64,000 nt of DNA from Arion vulgaris (GCA_020796225.1 CM036764.1:21342733-21406732); one strand, 5' to 3'. Positions 11,401 to 25,900 are shown, numbered from the stretch's first letter. The notes: generated by a model not told the origin, from the letters alone. Translations and numbers: made by a program.

Positions 11401-14400
11401 TCTCTTTCCATGCTTGTATCACTCCCATTCTCTTTCCATTTATAGAGCATTGATTTCATTGTGCATAATTTACCATTATTGTTTAATTAGTTGTGTATTT
11501 TACCACTGTTATTTGATTTTCTATATACCATTATTGTTTAGTGTTGTCTTTAACTATGCTTGGGTATTTACCATTGTTAGTTGATTTTGTATTCACCATT
11601 ATTGTTTTGTTGTGTATTTACCATTGTTAGTTGATTTTGTATTCACCATTATTGTTTTGCTGGTATTTACCATTGTTAGTTGATTTTGTATTCACCATTA
11701 TTGTTTTGCTGTGTATTTACCATTTTAGTTGGTTTTACACCTTTATTGTTTAGTGTTGTATTTACTATTCTTGTTTACTTTTACTAGTATCGTCCAGCAA
11801 GTAAATCACTTGTAATAGAAAGAGGTTAAGTTATAATTTGAAATTAATTTACATGTTTCTATTCAAATTCCTGTCTAAGATGGATGTCTTTTCTTACATA
11901 CCTAGTACCTGCCTGTCAATCACTTGAAACAAAATAGATCTGGTATAAGGTGCTGGTATGTGTTTTTGAATTATGATCAGAATGTAGAGATTTTGCTTAC
12001 ATTCATTTGTGTTAGGCCAACAAGATCTTTGCCCCGGACTGGAGGTTTGAAGTTGACACTCTAACCACAGATCCAAACTCCAAAGCTACAGGTTTAAACC
12101 TAATGGGAAGAGAATGCAGCAAGCTTGCGTTATCAGAGTTCTATCACATGGACGAGGCTGAGTTTGCAAGTAAGTTTATTGTCATCAGTTTTTCTATATG
12201 TCTATGTTATCATTAGATATGGCTTACCTTTGTCTTAGATGTATGTGTATTAGTTTGTTCTAGTCAAGCATTGCTACAATTGATTTAGACGTAGCTATAT
12301 GTGTTTTCAGAAGACACAGCTACTTTTAATTTACATGTTTTAGTGTGTTCTCATCGCTACATTTGAGTTAAATGATTTTCTTGCCCTTAATATCATTAGT
12401 ACTTCTTTTGACTGTCTTGTCTCAGGTAACACACATATAGTCTAGTTTGGGTAATATTATGATTAGTCAAAGAAAAATATGGACCTAACATCATATTCTC
12501 CAATATTCCTCATGGTATGAAAATGGTTCTGTAAACTATTTTCATTATGAAATCATTCCTGTAGTAGTCTCTCTCTCTCTCTAGCATGTGAGGCCCCTTG
12601 CTTTCAATACGGCAGCAACAATTGCACACCCATACTTTTATATTTTTGCAATCCTATGTATTGTGTTCCAGCTCTGATACATTTTTTTCAGTTCTTGTTC
12701 TACTGTTCTCCTACAGTTCGTTTTGGGTCTTCCACATTTACCCTCTGGTGCCCATCTCAGTGCAGTTTTCGTGACAGTTAGTATCCATGCGTATCAAATG
12801 TCTGATCCATCTCCAGAATCTCTATTGGATGATGCTATTCATATTTGAGTAGATGGAGTCGCTGGGGAGGTCTAAGCTGACAAAGATCACTTTTATTTTT
12901 GTGCCAGGGCATGCAGGTGTAAGGAGGAATGAACGTGCGGATAGGCTTGCAGGTATGGCTGCTGTACAAAGCGTGCGAGCAATGGACCAGGCTGATATTA
13001 TAAATTCCCTAAGGGAGAGAGGATGTGTACATGATTCACGTAATAGCAGTGAATGTACAACTCTAACCAGACTACAAGAACTCCAAGTTAAGTGTGGCGT
13101 AGCTCGACAAGAACGCAATGCTGGCAGACAAAGAAGAATTGTAAATCAACAAAGAACTGGTGTCGTTAGTAGCCACACGCTGAAGGACATACTGAGGGAG
13201 AGATCGGAGCACTTATGGACTAATTTGTTTGAAATGCAGTGATGGTGATCCAACGACTAAACTCAACTCATATTCTCTTATTGACACTGTGCAAGCAGTC
13301 TTATTATTTGGCAAGAACATGCATATGATCTTTCATAGACACGTTGTATGGAAGGTGAAAAGTTTGGACATATCTTGATAATGACATGTCTTATTCAAAT
13401 TTATATTTTTGGTCATGTAGTTATAAGTTTTAATTTGACTGTATAAATTTTCTTATTGTAGGACACAGGAGAGTCTCCTACCCTCATATTCACCAGCCAC
13501 TGAGGTCTTTATCTAGTAAGTCCCTCAGTAAGTCTGGCAAAGCCCACAGAGCTAGGAAGAAAGCTAGGAAGAAAAAGAAGAAAGAGAAAATTCGAAGCTT
13601 TCCGTCTCAAAGTGCTATTAAGAGTCCCACCATTTTGGAAGAAGAGGAGGAGGATCACCTTATGGAATATAGTGATGTAAGTGTTTTTGTGTGTTTTAGA
13701 TTCTGATGTGCTTAGATTCTGATGTCAAGAGGTGTAGTCTGTCATGATTCATAAGTGATATACATCTCATTATACCAGCACATTATGCCAGAGACACATC
13801 AGCACAAAAATACAACATTACAGAATATGTTGATGAATATGCACTAGGAGATAGACACAGAGAGTGGCAGTAAAGGGATGTGTGTTTTAGGAAGTAAGTC
13901 TAATGAAACATGTCAACTTGAACACTAAAAGACCATTGTTCAATACAACATTTCTCTCAATATTAAGCCATCAGTGCCAAAACTTGTCACTGGCATCAAA
14001 CGATAGGAGAAAACTATCACGGCAGTGATGTAGTGTCTATGCAGAATGCTGAGAGTACCAAGAAGAGATCAGTTTAGAAATGAAGAAATCAGTTAAAAAA
14101 TATGTACAACACCAGTACTGAATTTCATACCAAAAAAAAATGGTTCAGCCATATAAGCAGATTACCAACCGACAGTACACCTCAAAGAGCATGTTGCTCT
14201 GATACAGTGGATACAAAGCAAAAGGATATCAACGCAAAAGGTGGACCTCAGAGATAACAAAGACAAAATTAACACTATTTATGAAGCGCACACAAAAGCC
14301 CATTCTAGAAACCTCTTTATCCAGATGCTGTGAGGCAAAACAGGATTATAGAAAAGAAAAGTCATGAAGATATGACCTATACATATTACAAATACTTGAC

Positions 14401-16890
14401 CATATAACCAGAGAAGGACAATCTATTCATCATTGGGAGACATGGCCCATTGCCATATGGAGATGACCTCTGCACCATAGGGAGAAATGATTTATGAAAA
14501 TTTCATCTATGCATCTTAGGAAGAGACAGTTTAGTGTAATGCATAAGCATTCGTCTATCGACTCGGGCACAAGAGGGTTCTGGGTTAAATCCCACACTTG
14601 ACATTCCACATGTGAAGAAAGGAATTAGCCTTTCTAACCTCCTGCGCACTAGGGTCTAAAAATGTGATGGGACAGGCATGTCTTACCATAAGGTCTGAAA
14701 AACCTGAGAAATTTATTTTTTATCTTGTGGAAAAATGATTTACATTTTGCATTTGCAATACCACTGAGGTTAGGTACTGACTTCTTGTGTTGAGGAAGAT
14801 TGTGTGATCCTTTTATTTCTGACATTTCACATGTTTTGGAAGTTTGACTTATACACTATATGAAGACATGGTTTTGTAAATTCACACACTTTATCGTAAA
14901 ATCTGTTGATTTCACTATCATGACTTCTAATTTAGTTTATCAATTATTTTAGCAGTATTTTAGAATAAAACAACATCTGTGTTTCATAATTTATAGAATA
15001 AAAGAACTATTCTTCACAGTAAAGAAAACATGTACTTTTTCATGACAGGATTCTACAAGTAGTTCAAGCAGTGATGAATACTTTGATGATGATTATGACA
15101 TGACTACTGAGGAGCAGACAGCGATTGAAGCAAACGGAGGTTTGACCATTTCACGTTCAATAATTCCTGTCATGTCTGTCGTGCCCCCTACGCCAGAATC
15201 CACACCATCACCAGAACCAGTTCCATCTTTAGAAATGTCACCAGCCATAGAGAAACTTCTTTCTCATGACCGGTTGGATTTGTCAGAGAAAATGTCACCA
15301 GATGGACACATGTTACATGAAGAAAGTCAGCAAGACTCTGATGATGCTGTCAGCTCAGGGGTAAGTAAAATAAACAAATTAATATACATATTCGTTCGTG
15401 CCTTCTTTCTTTCAGGATTGATTTTATTGTGCCGGGTTTTACCCGTATCGCTCAGTTCCTCTCCGCAGAAATGGCACACCACCTGCCAAGAGTAGTGCAC
15501 AAAGCATGAACTTTGTAGCTCCAGCAACAATTCTAGGGGTCGCTGGGAAAAAATGCACCTGTGAAGAGAGCAACCCGGTCTAAATTCAAACCTATAACCT
15601 TCGGAACGCGTAGCAAAGACATAACCAGTTAACCACAGAGACCCCTTATTAATATACATATTTCGGGAGTGATGGAAGAAACATTGATATTAACACATAT
15701 ATATATCAGAATTGAGTAGAACATTATATATTTATATGTACACATACATACATACAGTAGAACCCGGTTATGTCGCCGACCTAGGGTTTGCCAAAAAGCG
15801 TCGGATAACGATGATCGAGATAAACGAAAACCAATATGGCGGCAAAATATTAACATGTGCTTGAAATTTCTTTATGTACATGATGTGCGTTAATAAATGA
15901 GAATGTACATGCACATGTTATTTGTTTGATGAAGCGATCGGCATGCTATAAAAATGTACATACATGTTTGCTAACAACAAAAGGCATATGTGCACCAACT
16001 AACAGCAGAAATTTACCAATATAAAATAAAAACCACAGTCGATTCTCGATACAAACCTTTATTTATACAAACTGACACAGCTCTGAAAAGTATCGTACAC
16101 GCGGTTACTATGGTTTCTTTACAAAGTCTAAAATGCTTTGTTGCTTTTTGCCTTTAACAGTCTGCTTGAAAACAAATGCTTCAATATTATTTATGCTGTC
16201 TAAAACAGTTTCATCTCCTACAAAAGAACCATACCGTCTAATTTTCTGTAGCATTTCTACCACCTCACCAGCTGAGGGAATTGGTTCCAAATCTTCGTCC
16301 GCATCTTCTTCATCTTCTTTGTCATTGCCGCATGCAGATCGCCAGTGCTGACTGCACACTTGATACAATGTCTTCATCGGTGATCACGCCATCAGTAACG
16401 ACGTCTTTGTCGATTTCTATGTAATCTCGGAATTCCTGGACAGTGATGGCTACACATACATACTGATATTAATAAACATATATCAGAAGTGAGTGTAATA
16501 TTGATATTAATATATATATGTCAAGTAAAAAAATAATTAATATAAAATGGAACGAATTCAGGAGAAGTGATGGAATCAGAGACATGTCTGGTCAACCACT
16601 AGTGACAACTGTTATAAGAAAGAGAAGATGGAGATATGATATAACGAAATCAAAGCAGGCATTGAAGTGGGATGCAAAGGGTTCAAGAAAGAGAGGTCGA
16701 CCTAAGGAGACCTGAAACGAACTTTGCTGAGAGAGGCAGGAAATATCGGTCTCAGTTCCATGGAGGAAATTGAGCGAGTTGCCCAGGATAGAGCGGTATG
16801 GAGAAATTGCTTGCAGGCCCTATGTAACGATATAGGTACGAGAGGAATTATTATATTATATCAGAAGTAAGTGTAATATACATATTGATA

Positions 16891-16925
<35 letters not shown>

Positions 16926-19900
16926 AGTGAGTAGAACATAAATATTGATATTACCAGTGTTAGTTAGTCTTTCCTCTTGGGCCTGTGGGCGGCGCATAGG
17001 CAGAGGTCATAGTTCTCCATGTCTCGCGGTTCGTTGCTATCTGTTTCAGGTCTTTAATGTTTACTAGGCCCATCGTTGAGCCTTCTCTGGTGATGGTTCT
17101 ACGCTGAGTCTCTCTTGGTCTTCCTTGTTTTCTTTTTCCCTCTGGTGTCCATATGAGGGATTGGTAAGGAGTCTTCTCTCATCCATTCTAAGTGTGTGGC
17201 CGATGTAGTTACCAGTGTGCAGCTACAAAAATTGTGTTTCTCCCAAAACAAACAAAATATGGCTATATAACTTTGAACCTGTTTTCTCAAGATGAGAGAT
17301 GAACATCTTAGAGTCTCTGTACATTTATAAATGACAACAGCAAAATAGACATTGCTTTGGAGCTTATAACTTGGAAGATTGCTAGATTGCAAGAACTTGG
17401 ATTGAAGATTTGAGTGACCAGAAAAATTAGCACAATAGATGTATAAGTAGGCTCATCAATCAACATCAAACTTGGACTGTTAGTTGCTGGATGCTGTGAT
17501 AGATATTGTGGAAGAAATCGGAGCACCTATGGACATGTCCAAAGTGCAATGAAGATATTCCAACCTGAAACTGGAAGACACTAAACACTTTCATCTTAAA
17601 CAAATGTCAATTGCTTTGTTGTTTTATTTTGCAGGTTGATTTCTACATCGGAACAAATTCTCCATCACATCTGTTAACTCAAATCACACACCCTACCCGT
17701 GGCACTTCTCAACATCATGACGAAGAATATTCTACTGCCGACCTCTTGGTGGTATCTGATGAGGATGAAGAGCATCTGGCTGTTCCTGGAAATCCTTTGG
17801 TACATGTAGAACCTGGTGTAGCTAGAAAGTATACATCTGATATAGATTCCTCTCCCATTCTTTCTGCATCTCTTGTAGAAGAGGCCTCTCCATCACATAT
17901 GTCTTTGGAAGGTTCCGACGATAGAGCCACACCTTCCCCTCTTGGTTCTGGGACACAGACTAAAAAGCAGAGTCCTCGAGGAAAGGTCACCTTTGTTTTG
18001 GGTAAATATATTATTTAATATTGTTTATAATTTCTATTTATTGATCATATTCATTGGCTCTAGTCCTTCACTTGGGGTTCTTAAAACTCCTTATTCTCGT
18101 CTTATAATTTCATAACAAAGTTGTTTCTAGAAGCTTAGTTGTAGATAACGATCAAGTAGACAGCTGTATTTACTGATGCTGTCAATTTCAATGAAATCAT
18201 TGCCAGAGAAACTAAGGATTCTGATGCTGACACATTACTACGATTCCAAACAATTTTGTGGAAACCTGGAGTGCATAGTGTTGATTGATACTATTAAATT
18301 GTTTCCATAACCGCTTGTGTGGTGCGGGGCCCAAGGAAACAAAGAATAATACCACTTTGACCTACGGGGGATGTTGTAAGTGACGACTGATGTAGGACCT
18401 AGGAAGCTACCCTAGTAAATAAAAAGCATTGTAGAAATCAGATGTGCTGACCTACTTGTAGGCACATAACTGGCACAATGTACAATCGCTTTTAAGCTCA
18501 GATCTCATACAAATCACACAGAATGGTTAACAAGTGGTCATTATGGAGCGTTGAAAGAAGAAAAAGTTTCTTTTACAAACTTCAGATCAAACATCAGCCA
18601 ACAGGAAAACTTATTTAAGTTAGACATCTAACTTACATCTTGCTAGACCGAAAGAGACAGGACAACAAAAATCAGAGTGCTTAGATTATGTATATTCCCA
18701 TTGGCACAATACAGGTATAAGACTTTGGCAGTTAGCAAATCAACTGAAAAATACATAAAATTACAGCTTGAACAGAACCACCCCACCACCAGTTTCCCAC
18801 CCCCACACACCAGGTGGGGGCAGTGGTGATAATGAAAGCTAGCCTTCATGCAAAAATCAGTCAAAGGCACCATGACTACACATGTATTTATAGTGGACGA
18901 ATGGGTTATAAAAAAAATATCTGATTTACTTGTTGCCAAGTATTATTGAAATGGTTAATGTCTTTCTATCTTACATAAACCAGGGGATGATTCAGCCCTC
19001 CCTAGCTACAACAACTCTCAGACTGAGCTTTCAAATCCAGCCCATAGCGATGATGATCAAGAAAGAGAGGGCCACAACAGTGACAAGGAGAATGATTGGA
19101 AGGGAAGAAAGAGGAGGGATTCTGGAAGAACAAAGGAGGATAGTGATGAAAATTTGCAAGAATCAAGTCCCAGTTTGTTAAGAGTTCCAAGGTAGGACCC
19201 AGTGTGGGGACAAAATATATTTCTGTGTATTTAGACATTTGTCATATTACTTGGAGATCAGAATAAAATATGTGACTTTGTCACTGTTAAATGTTATGTA
19301 AATCTTCACAATGAAATCTATGTGTTTCATCACAGTGAAATTATTGTTGCTTTGTGTTAACAAAATCATAGATGTCTTTGTGGAGTAAAGGTTAGGTTCT
19401 CACCTCTCATGCCTAAGGTACCAAGTTCGATCCTTTGTGGAGCCATCTGGATATTTTTCCAGAAATCCCTGATCTCAGTGTAGATGAGATCGAGTTCCAA
19501 GTCCTATCGTAGATGGACGATAAAACGTAGGTCCTGTGTTCAATTTGAGCACGTAAAAGATCTCTTGGCATTTCAAAATCGAGAAGAGCAGGCTGGAAAG
19601 TGCTGCCAGGGCAAAATTCATTAGAAAAGATTACAAGTAAAATTCCTACATAAATATTTTCTCCATCTTCAAAATTACATTTGGGACCCTCGACGGTGCT
19701 ACAGAGTTCATACACTTCCACTGAGATCGTCATGTGTAAGAAAGAGATCTGAGCACACATGATTACTCACCGAAGTGCAATGATGATGGTCTTATGAATG
19801 AATGAATCAATCAAACAAAATCATACAGATATTAACATTTAATATATTACACCTGTGGATCCACAATGTGATCTAAAATGTCTTGTTTGTAACACTATAT

Positions 19901-22900
19901 AACATTAATTTGTTTAAAGAACAGTTTGAAATTCTTATCCTGGCAAAACATGATTAGAGAAAAGAAGATATTTGAAATGTCTTGTTTACAACACAATATA
20001 AAATGTCTTGTTTACAACATAGTGTAAAATGTTTTGATTGAAAATCTTTTGGGTTAGACTGAGCACCTATGTGTCTGTCCGGTGTGCTGTGACATCAGTT
20101 CAGTAACCAATAACCAATAAAATTGGTTTGTTTACAACACAGTATAAACCGCCTTAATGGATTAGAAAGTGGTCCCATGCGGGAGACCCGTGTGCATAAA
20201 TAAACAAAACCTGAACAGCTCCACTGCACTAGCAATGCAGCCATTAAATCCTCAGGCTCTCGTCTCACCTGTCCGACACCGCCCTAAAAAGCGGTACTAC
20301 AGGCAGTAATGACAGTTTAAAAAAATAATAATAATATAAAATGCCTTGTTTAAAGCACTATAAAATGATTTGTTTACAACCAAAATGTGTACAGTATGCC
20401 AAGATACAATAGAAAAGCAGGGTTTGACTGAAATGCAATGTTACATTCAAATGTATGGTAGAAACATCCTATATAAAATATTATGTATAAAGTTGAGATG
20501 TGTGAAATGTTATAAATCACAGTAACTGCAATTTTGTTTACAGTCTTGAAGGCAGTAATTCAACTCGCTCAAGCAGAAGGCGTCATCATCACCATCATCA
20601 ACATTTCCGAACAGAAGACTTAATAATGAGACGTCAGAAGGGCAGTGAAGTGAAACTGGATGAAACATTCCAGAGGTCCCTACAGAGACTGAGGAGGCAT
20701 CTGTGTTGTTAAGGCAGATTTAGATGAGATGACTAGTAAGGTTGTCTTCTTTCTTCTTCCTTTGTTGTCACACTGTTACCGGGTTGTTGCCCATTGTTGT
20801 AGCTTTCTGTTTTTGTCTTGCGCTGCTCTACTGGCTAGGGTGATAGTTATTTTTTGCTTTTTGACAGGATTATGCTATGTTAACCATAAAAATGGTTTTC
20901 CTCTTGCCTTCTTTCCTGATGTTCTGTATACAAGAGAGTTTAGTTGTATTTTTAATTAAGTGGCCTAACTATTTCATTCTTTGTTTCTCAATGTAATTCA
21001 AGCAAGATTCTGTCCCAACCTTTTTCTTATGCTGATGTTGGTGACTCTGTCTTTCTGCTATTAAGTCTGATAGTATATAAACCTGGGTATACTTATTCTG
21101 GTTGAGAGCCACAAGTGTAGTAGTTGCTTTGTAGGAGCATTGTTCCAAAATAAAATTCTACAGAAGTGGGATTTTTATACAGTACATTTTTAGGGGATCT
21201 CTGTGGCGTAGAGGTTTGGTACTCACCTCTCGTTCTAAAAGGTTCTCAGTTTGCTCCCTCATGGAGTCATTGGAATATTTTCCCAGAGATCCCTGATCTC
21301 AGGGTAGGTGAGCTTGAGTTCCTAGTCTTATCGGAGTCTAACGGTAAAACATATTTCCTGTGTTCAATTTGAGCATGTAAAATAACCACAAAGTTCAAAA
21401 TTGAGAAGAGCAAGTAGTAAAACCTTACCCTGGCCAAGTTGATTAGACAGATTAAAAATACAATTTCTACAAATTATTTTCTTCATTTTTCACAATTAAA
21501 TCGGGACCCTTGCCTGTGCTATAGGGCTTGTGCACTGCGCTAAGATCTTCCTGTGTAAGAAAGAGATTGGAGCACACTTGGTTACTCACCAAAGTGTCAA
21601 TCAATCAATCAATCAATCATTCAAACAGCTCTTAGGATGACCCAGTCTGAATTTGGTACCAGAGAAACAGTGAAAGTAAAGACGACTGTGCAACATTTAG
21701 TGGTTTTTTCACACCACATAGTATAATGGGGCATACCATGTTAGGTTTGTATTTTTCTTTGACCAATAGCACAGTGGGTCAGGTGGTCAACATCACACTT
21801 GCTGACTTTACTTTCCAGTGTTTCTCTGGTACCCCATTGAGGCTGGATTGACCTGAGAACTATTTGCCTTCTGTAAATCTTTGACTCCAGCTAGGATTTG
21901 AACCAAAACCATTTGTCTTGAAAGCAAATAAACTAATCACTGTTGTAATATAGCTCTCATGACCGGGTTGTGTTTGTTCTTTTTCTCGTATATTCTTATA
22001 TCTGCACATTCTTACAATATCTCTTTCATTTCTATAGAGACATATTCTCCATTGTACCAACATTTGAGATCATATTTAGTTTATAATTTTGATAGCGTTA
22101 TCCAAAATATTATTAAACGAACATGAAATATTTTTTTTTGCATCACCTGTACAACAGAACCCAGCTAAATTAAAAGTCAATCAAGGGTTTGCTTTTCTAC
22201 AGGTCACAGGTTTGAAGATCAGAGAGGTATCAGGAGGCACAAAATTGCCCATAGAAAGGATCTATGCATTCTGTTGTCCATGTTGGTAAAACTCACCATG
22301 AGAGGAAGCCAAAAGTGAACAAGAATTTTGATCATAGTCCTCATGAGGTCAGTGTCAGTTGTCAGTTATTATTTTGTCATTTACATGTTGTTGGTTTCCT
22401 GTCATTCATAGCTGATATGTCCATTCTGAAAGTTCACAGAACAACACTTGTTGTGGTATGCAGCTATTGTCTATTCTTCTCACATGCCCTAGCCATCTTC
22501 TACGGTCAAGTATGTCCATGATGGAAGGCAAGAATGCATGTTGCAGTACTTCCAGAGTTGGTTATCTTGTTGTACCACCTGATGTTCATAATCTTGCAGA
22601 GATGTTAAATCTCCTCTCTTGCCTTGATTAGGCTGTCCGTGTTTCTAAGCTATACAGTAAAGAGCCAATTACACAGTCTCAATTTTTTTAAATCTTCACC
22701 TGCAACGTTATTTTTGTGTTGCCCCACACAATTGAGGAATACATATTAAGATATTTGAGAAAAGCACATTAGATATTTGATTGATATATATTAGCTATTG
22801 GAATAATACATGCTCAGATACTTGAGAAATATATATTAAGATATGTGAGGAATAAATACTGAGGTATTTGAGAAATATATATTAAGATATTTGAGGAATA

Positions 22901-25900
22901 TATAATAAGATATTTGAGGAATACATATTAAGATATTTGAGGAATATAAAGGGAAGTCAATAAGTAAGCCACAAATGGCTGTAGAAAAATAACTAAACAT
23001 GATAACAGCTTGAAACCAGTTTATTTTTATACATACATTGTTCCTTTATTTCTCAACATAATTTCCACCAACATTGATGCACTTATCCCATCGCTTTATC
23101 AATCCTTCCAAACCGGCTGCATAGAACTGCGGGCTCTGTTTTCTAAACCACGTTTCACTTCACATTCAACTTCGGCGTCATTCGCAAAATGTCTCCCGCC
23201 AAGGTGGGTTTTCAGTGAACCAAAAAGGTGGAAATCGTTAGGGGCTAAGTCGGGACTGTAAGGTTGATGATCCAGAACTTTCCACCGTAGTTGGTTAATT
23301 TTCTCCTGAGTTAATCGAGCTGTATGTGGTCTGGCATTGTCATGAAGAAGCAACACTCCTGTAGTCAGCAGTCCTGGGCGTTTTTTCGAATTGCATCATG
23401 AAGCATCGATAGAACTTCACAGTATGATTCAGAATTCACATTGTCACCTTTCTTCTTGAAATTGGTTAAAAGCACTCCTTGACAATCCCAGAACACCGTC
23501 AGCATGACCTTCCCTGCTGATGGCGTAACCTTGAATTTTTGACACAAGGCGAAGAAAGATGTTTCCACTGCATTGAAGCTCGCTTTGATTCGGGCTGGTA
23601 GTGATGCACCCATGATTCATCCTCAGTAACAATCCTGTTCAGCATGTCTTCTCCTTCATCTTCGTATCGACAGAGATGACACAAGGACAGGCCAAATTGG
23701 TTCATTTTGTGTTTCTCCTTCAATTGTCTGGGTACCCACATTGAGCACAATTGACGCCGATGTTGAATGTGAAGTGAAAACATGGTTTAGAAAACAGAGC
23801 CCGCAGTTCTATGCAGCCGGTTTGGGAGGATTGATAAACGATGAGATAAGTGCATCAATGTTGGTTGAAATTATGTTGAGAAATAAAGGAACAATGTATG
23901 TATAAAAATAAACTGGTTTCAAGTTGTTATCATGTTTAGTTATTTTCTACAGCCATTTGTGGCTTACTTATTGACTTCCCCTCATATATTAAGATATTTG
24001 AGGAATATATATTTTGGATATGTGAGGAATACATACTGAGGTATTTGAGGAATACATATTGGAGTCTAAAGGTCTAAGAGTATTTTAGGAATACATATTA
24101 TGGTATTTGAGGAACATATATTATGGTATTTGAGGAGCATACATTATGGTATTTGAGGAACATACATTATAGTATTTGAGTAGCATTCATTATGGTATTT
24201 GAGGAACATATATTATGGTATTTGAGGAACATATATTATGGTATTTGAGGAGCATACATTATGGTATTTGAGAAGCATACATTATGATATTTGAGAAGCA
24301 TACATTATGGTATTTGAGGAACATATGTTATGGTATTTGAGAAGCATACATTATGGTATTTGAGAAACATACATTATGGTATTTGAGGAGCATACATTAT
24401 GGTTTTTGAGGAGCATACATTATGGTATTTGAGGAATATAACTTAAGATATATAATTACTTTATGTGCAGATTTTTGTAGAGCTTGATGAACTACACTTT
24501 GGAGGAGATGATATGATGGAGTGGAGAGAGAAGGCCAGGTGGATCAAATTTGAGGAGGATGTTGAGGAGGGGGCTGAGAGATGGGGGAAACCACATGTGG
24601 CTTCCCTCTCATTTCATTCTTTGCTTGAGCTGAGGAGAGGTTTGGAGCAAGGTAGATAGATTATTTTACCTCATTTTTTTTTTGTTATTTAAAAAAATAA
24701 TTCTTACATGACACATTGCTCAGTAAGCATCTCTCTCCCTCCTCTTTTCTTGCACTCTCTCGAGCTCTCACACTCTTGCTTTCTCTCACTCTCTCACACT
24801 CTCTCTTTCGTATAATCACTGATACATTGAAGTATTGAAGGAATCTCTTAAGGTCTTACATTTGGACCAGTTGAGTTATTGTAAACTGATGCTGTTGTAG
24901 AATTTCTGTTTTTGTCTATCAATCTACCATGCACTCTCACAGATCTTCTTCTGTAGACATATTGTAGTAGTTGACTGTGCTTCATTCTAATACAATGCTA
25001 CGTTGGATACTAGAGAAACACTGAGAAGCAAAGTTGACTGGAGTGATGTTGACTACATCACACATTGTATGTAGCTGGTCAAAGATAAGATACATGCTTA
25101 ACAATTCATTCCACATTATACCACATTGCGCCTGTGTGGTCCCAAGGCCCGCAAGGGAAGCAAAGCACAACTGCGACCTAAAAGGCATGTTGTAAGAGGC
25201 GACTGATGTAGGACCTAGGGACGCTACATCAGTAAATAAAAGATGTCGCAGAAATTAGATGTGCTGGTCTACTTGTAGGCACATAACTGGCACAAAGTAC
25301 AATCACTCTTAGGCTCAGATCACATAAAATCACACAGAGTGGTTAAGAAGTGGTCGATATGAGCGTTGAAGAAGAAGATACCACAATGCATGAAAACATT
25401 TTTTTCTTTCTCTTGCAATGTTTTTGCAATCTGATCCAGTTCTAAAATGTCTTGTATATTTTGTAGGGACACTTTTGCTGGATCTAGAAGCTACAGATCT
25501 GGCTTCAATTGTTGATAAGGTTGTAGAGAACATGGTGATCAAAGATCTGGTGGATGAGGAAACTAGAGGAAAGCTGCTTCGTACTCTGCTACTTAAGCAC
25601 AAGTAAGACTTGACTGTTTGTTGGCATAGATTAACATTTATTTATTAAATGCACACATTTCTCTTGCCATTTTTAATGGTGTCTGTGTTTTTGTGTGATT
25701 TGTAATTGTCATGCTATTAATATGTTTCTAGCTAGCTTTCATTATTAAAAATGTATTAGCAAATGTCACATTACCATCTGCTAACTATATGTGTTTCTCT
25801 ACTTTCTATTTGCATATATTTAAAGTGTTTGTTATGTGATTACAATAGTTGTGATACATATATGTGTATGTTTATTTGAACTTGTTGTTTGGATAGCTCT

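Larger units (their letters stand above)
15655..16960. repeat. Broken AT-rich tandem repeat (about 40-bp unit)
   Basis: Fragments of ATATATCAGAAGTGAGTGTA and TATTGATATTAATA occur at 15660-15750, 16458-16520 and 16855-16960. The pogo/Tigger remnant and a LINE 3' end sit in the gaps, so this looks like one array invaded twice. (AT)n lies at 16895-16920. Confidence 0.7.
22740..24440. repeat. Minisatellite, 23-24-bp unit, split by mariner
   Basis: Left part (22740-22946): ATATTTGAGGAATATATATTAAG-type units. Right part (23985-24440): ATTATGGTATTTGAGGAACAT-type units, more regular. The foldback mariner separates them. The right part ends about 30 bp before the acceptor of exon j. Confidence 0.92.

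Noticed and set aside
10253..11584. Open frames of 355-443 codons on the + strand and repeated frames on the - strand
   Set aside because: They are products of the 28-bp tandem array; the peptide is a periodic translation of one repeat with no splice or family support.
12025..12045. Alternative acceptors for exon c at 12025 or 12045 to fix the phase mismatch with exon b
   Set aside because: 12025 keeps the same phase and does not help. 12045 would fit but lacks a pyrimidine tract, whereas a one-base loss in exon b explains the data and matches the pattern in other exons.
18930..19181. 83-codon + frame starting with Met in the intron before exon g
   Set aside because: It overlaps exon g in the wrong frame; phase from exon f and continuity into exon h require the other frame.
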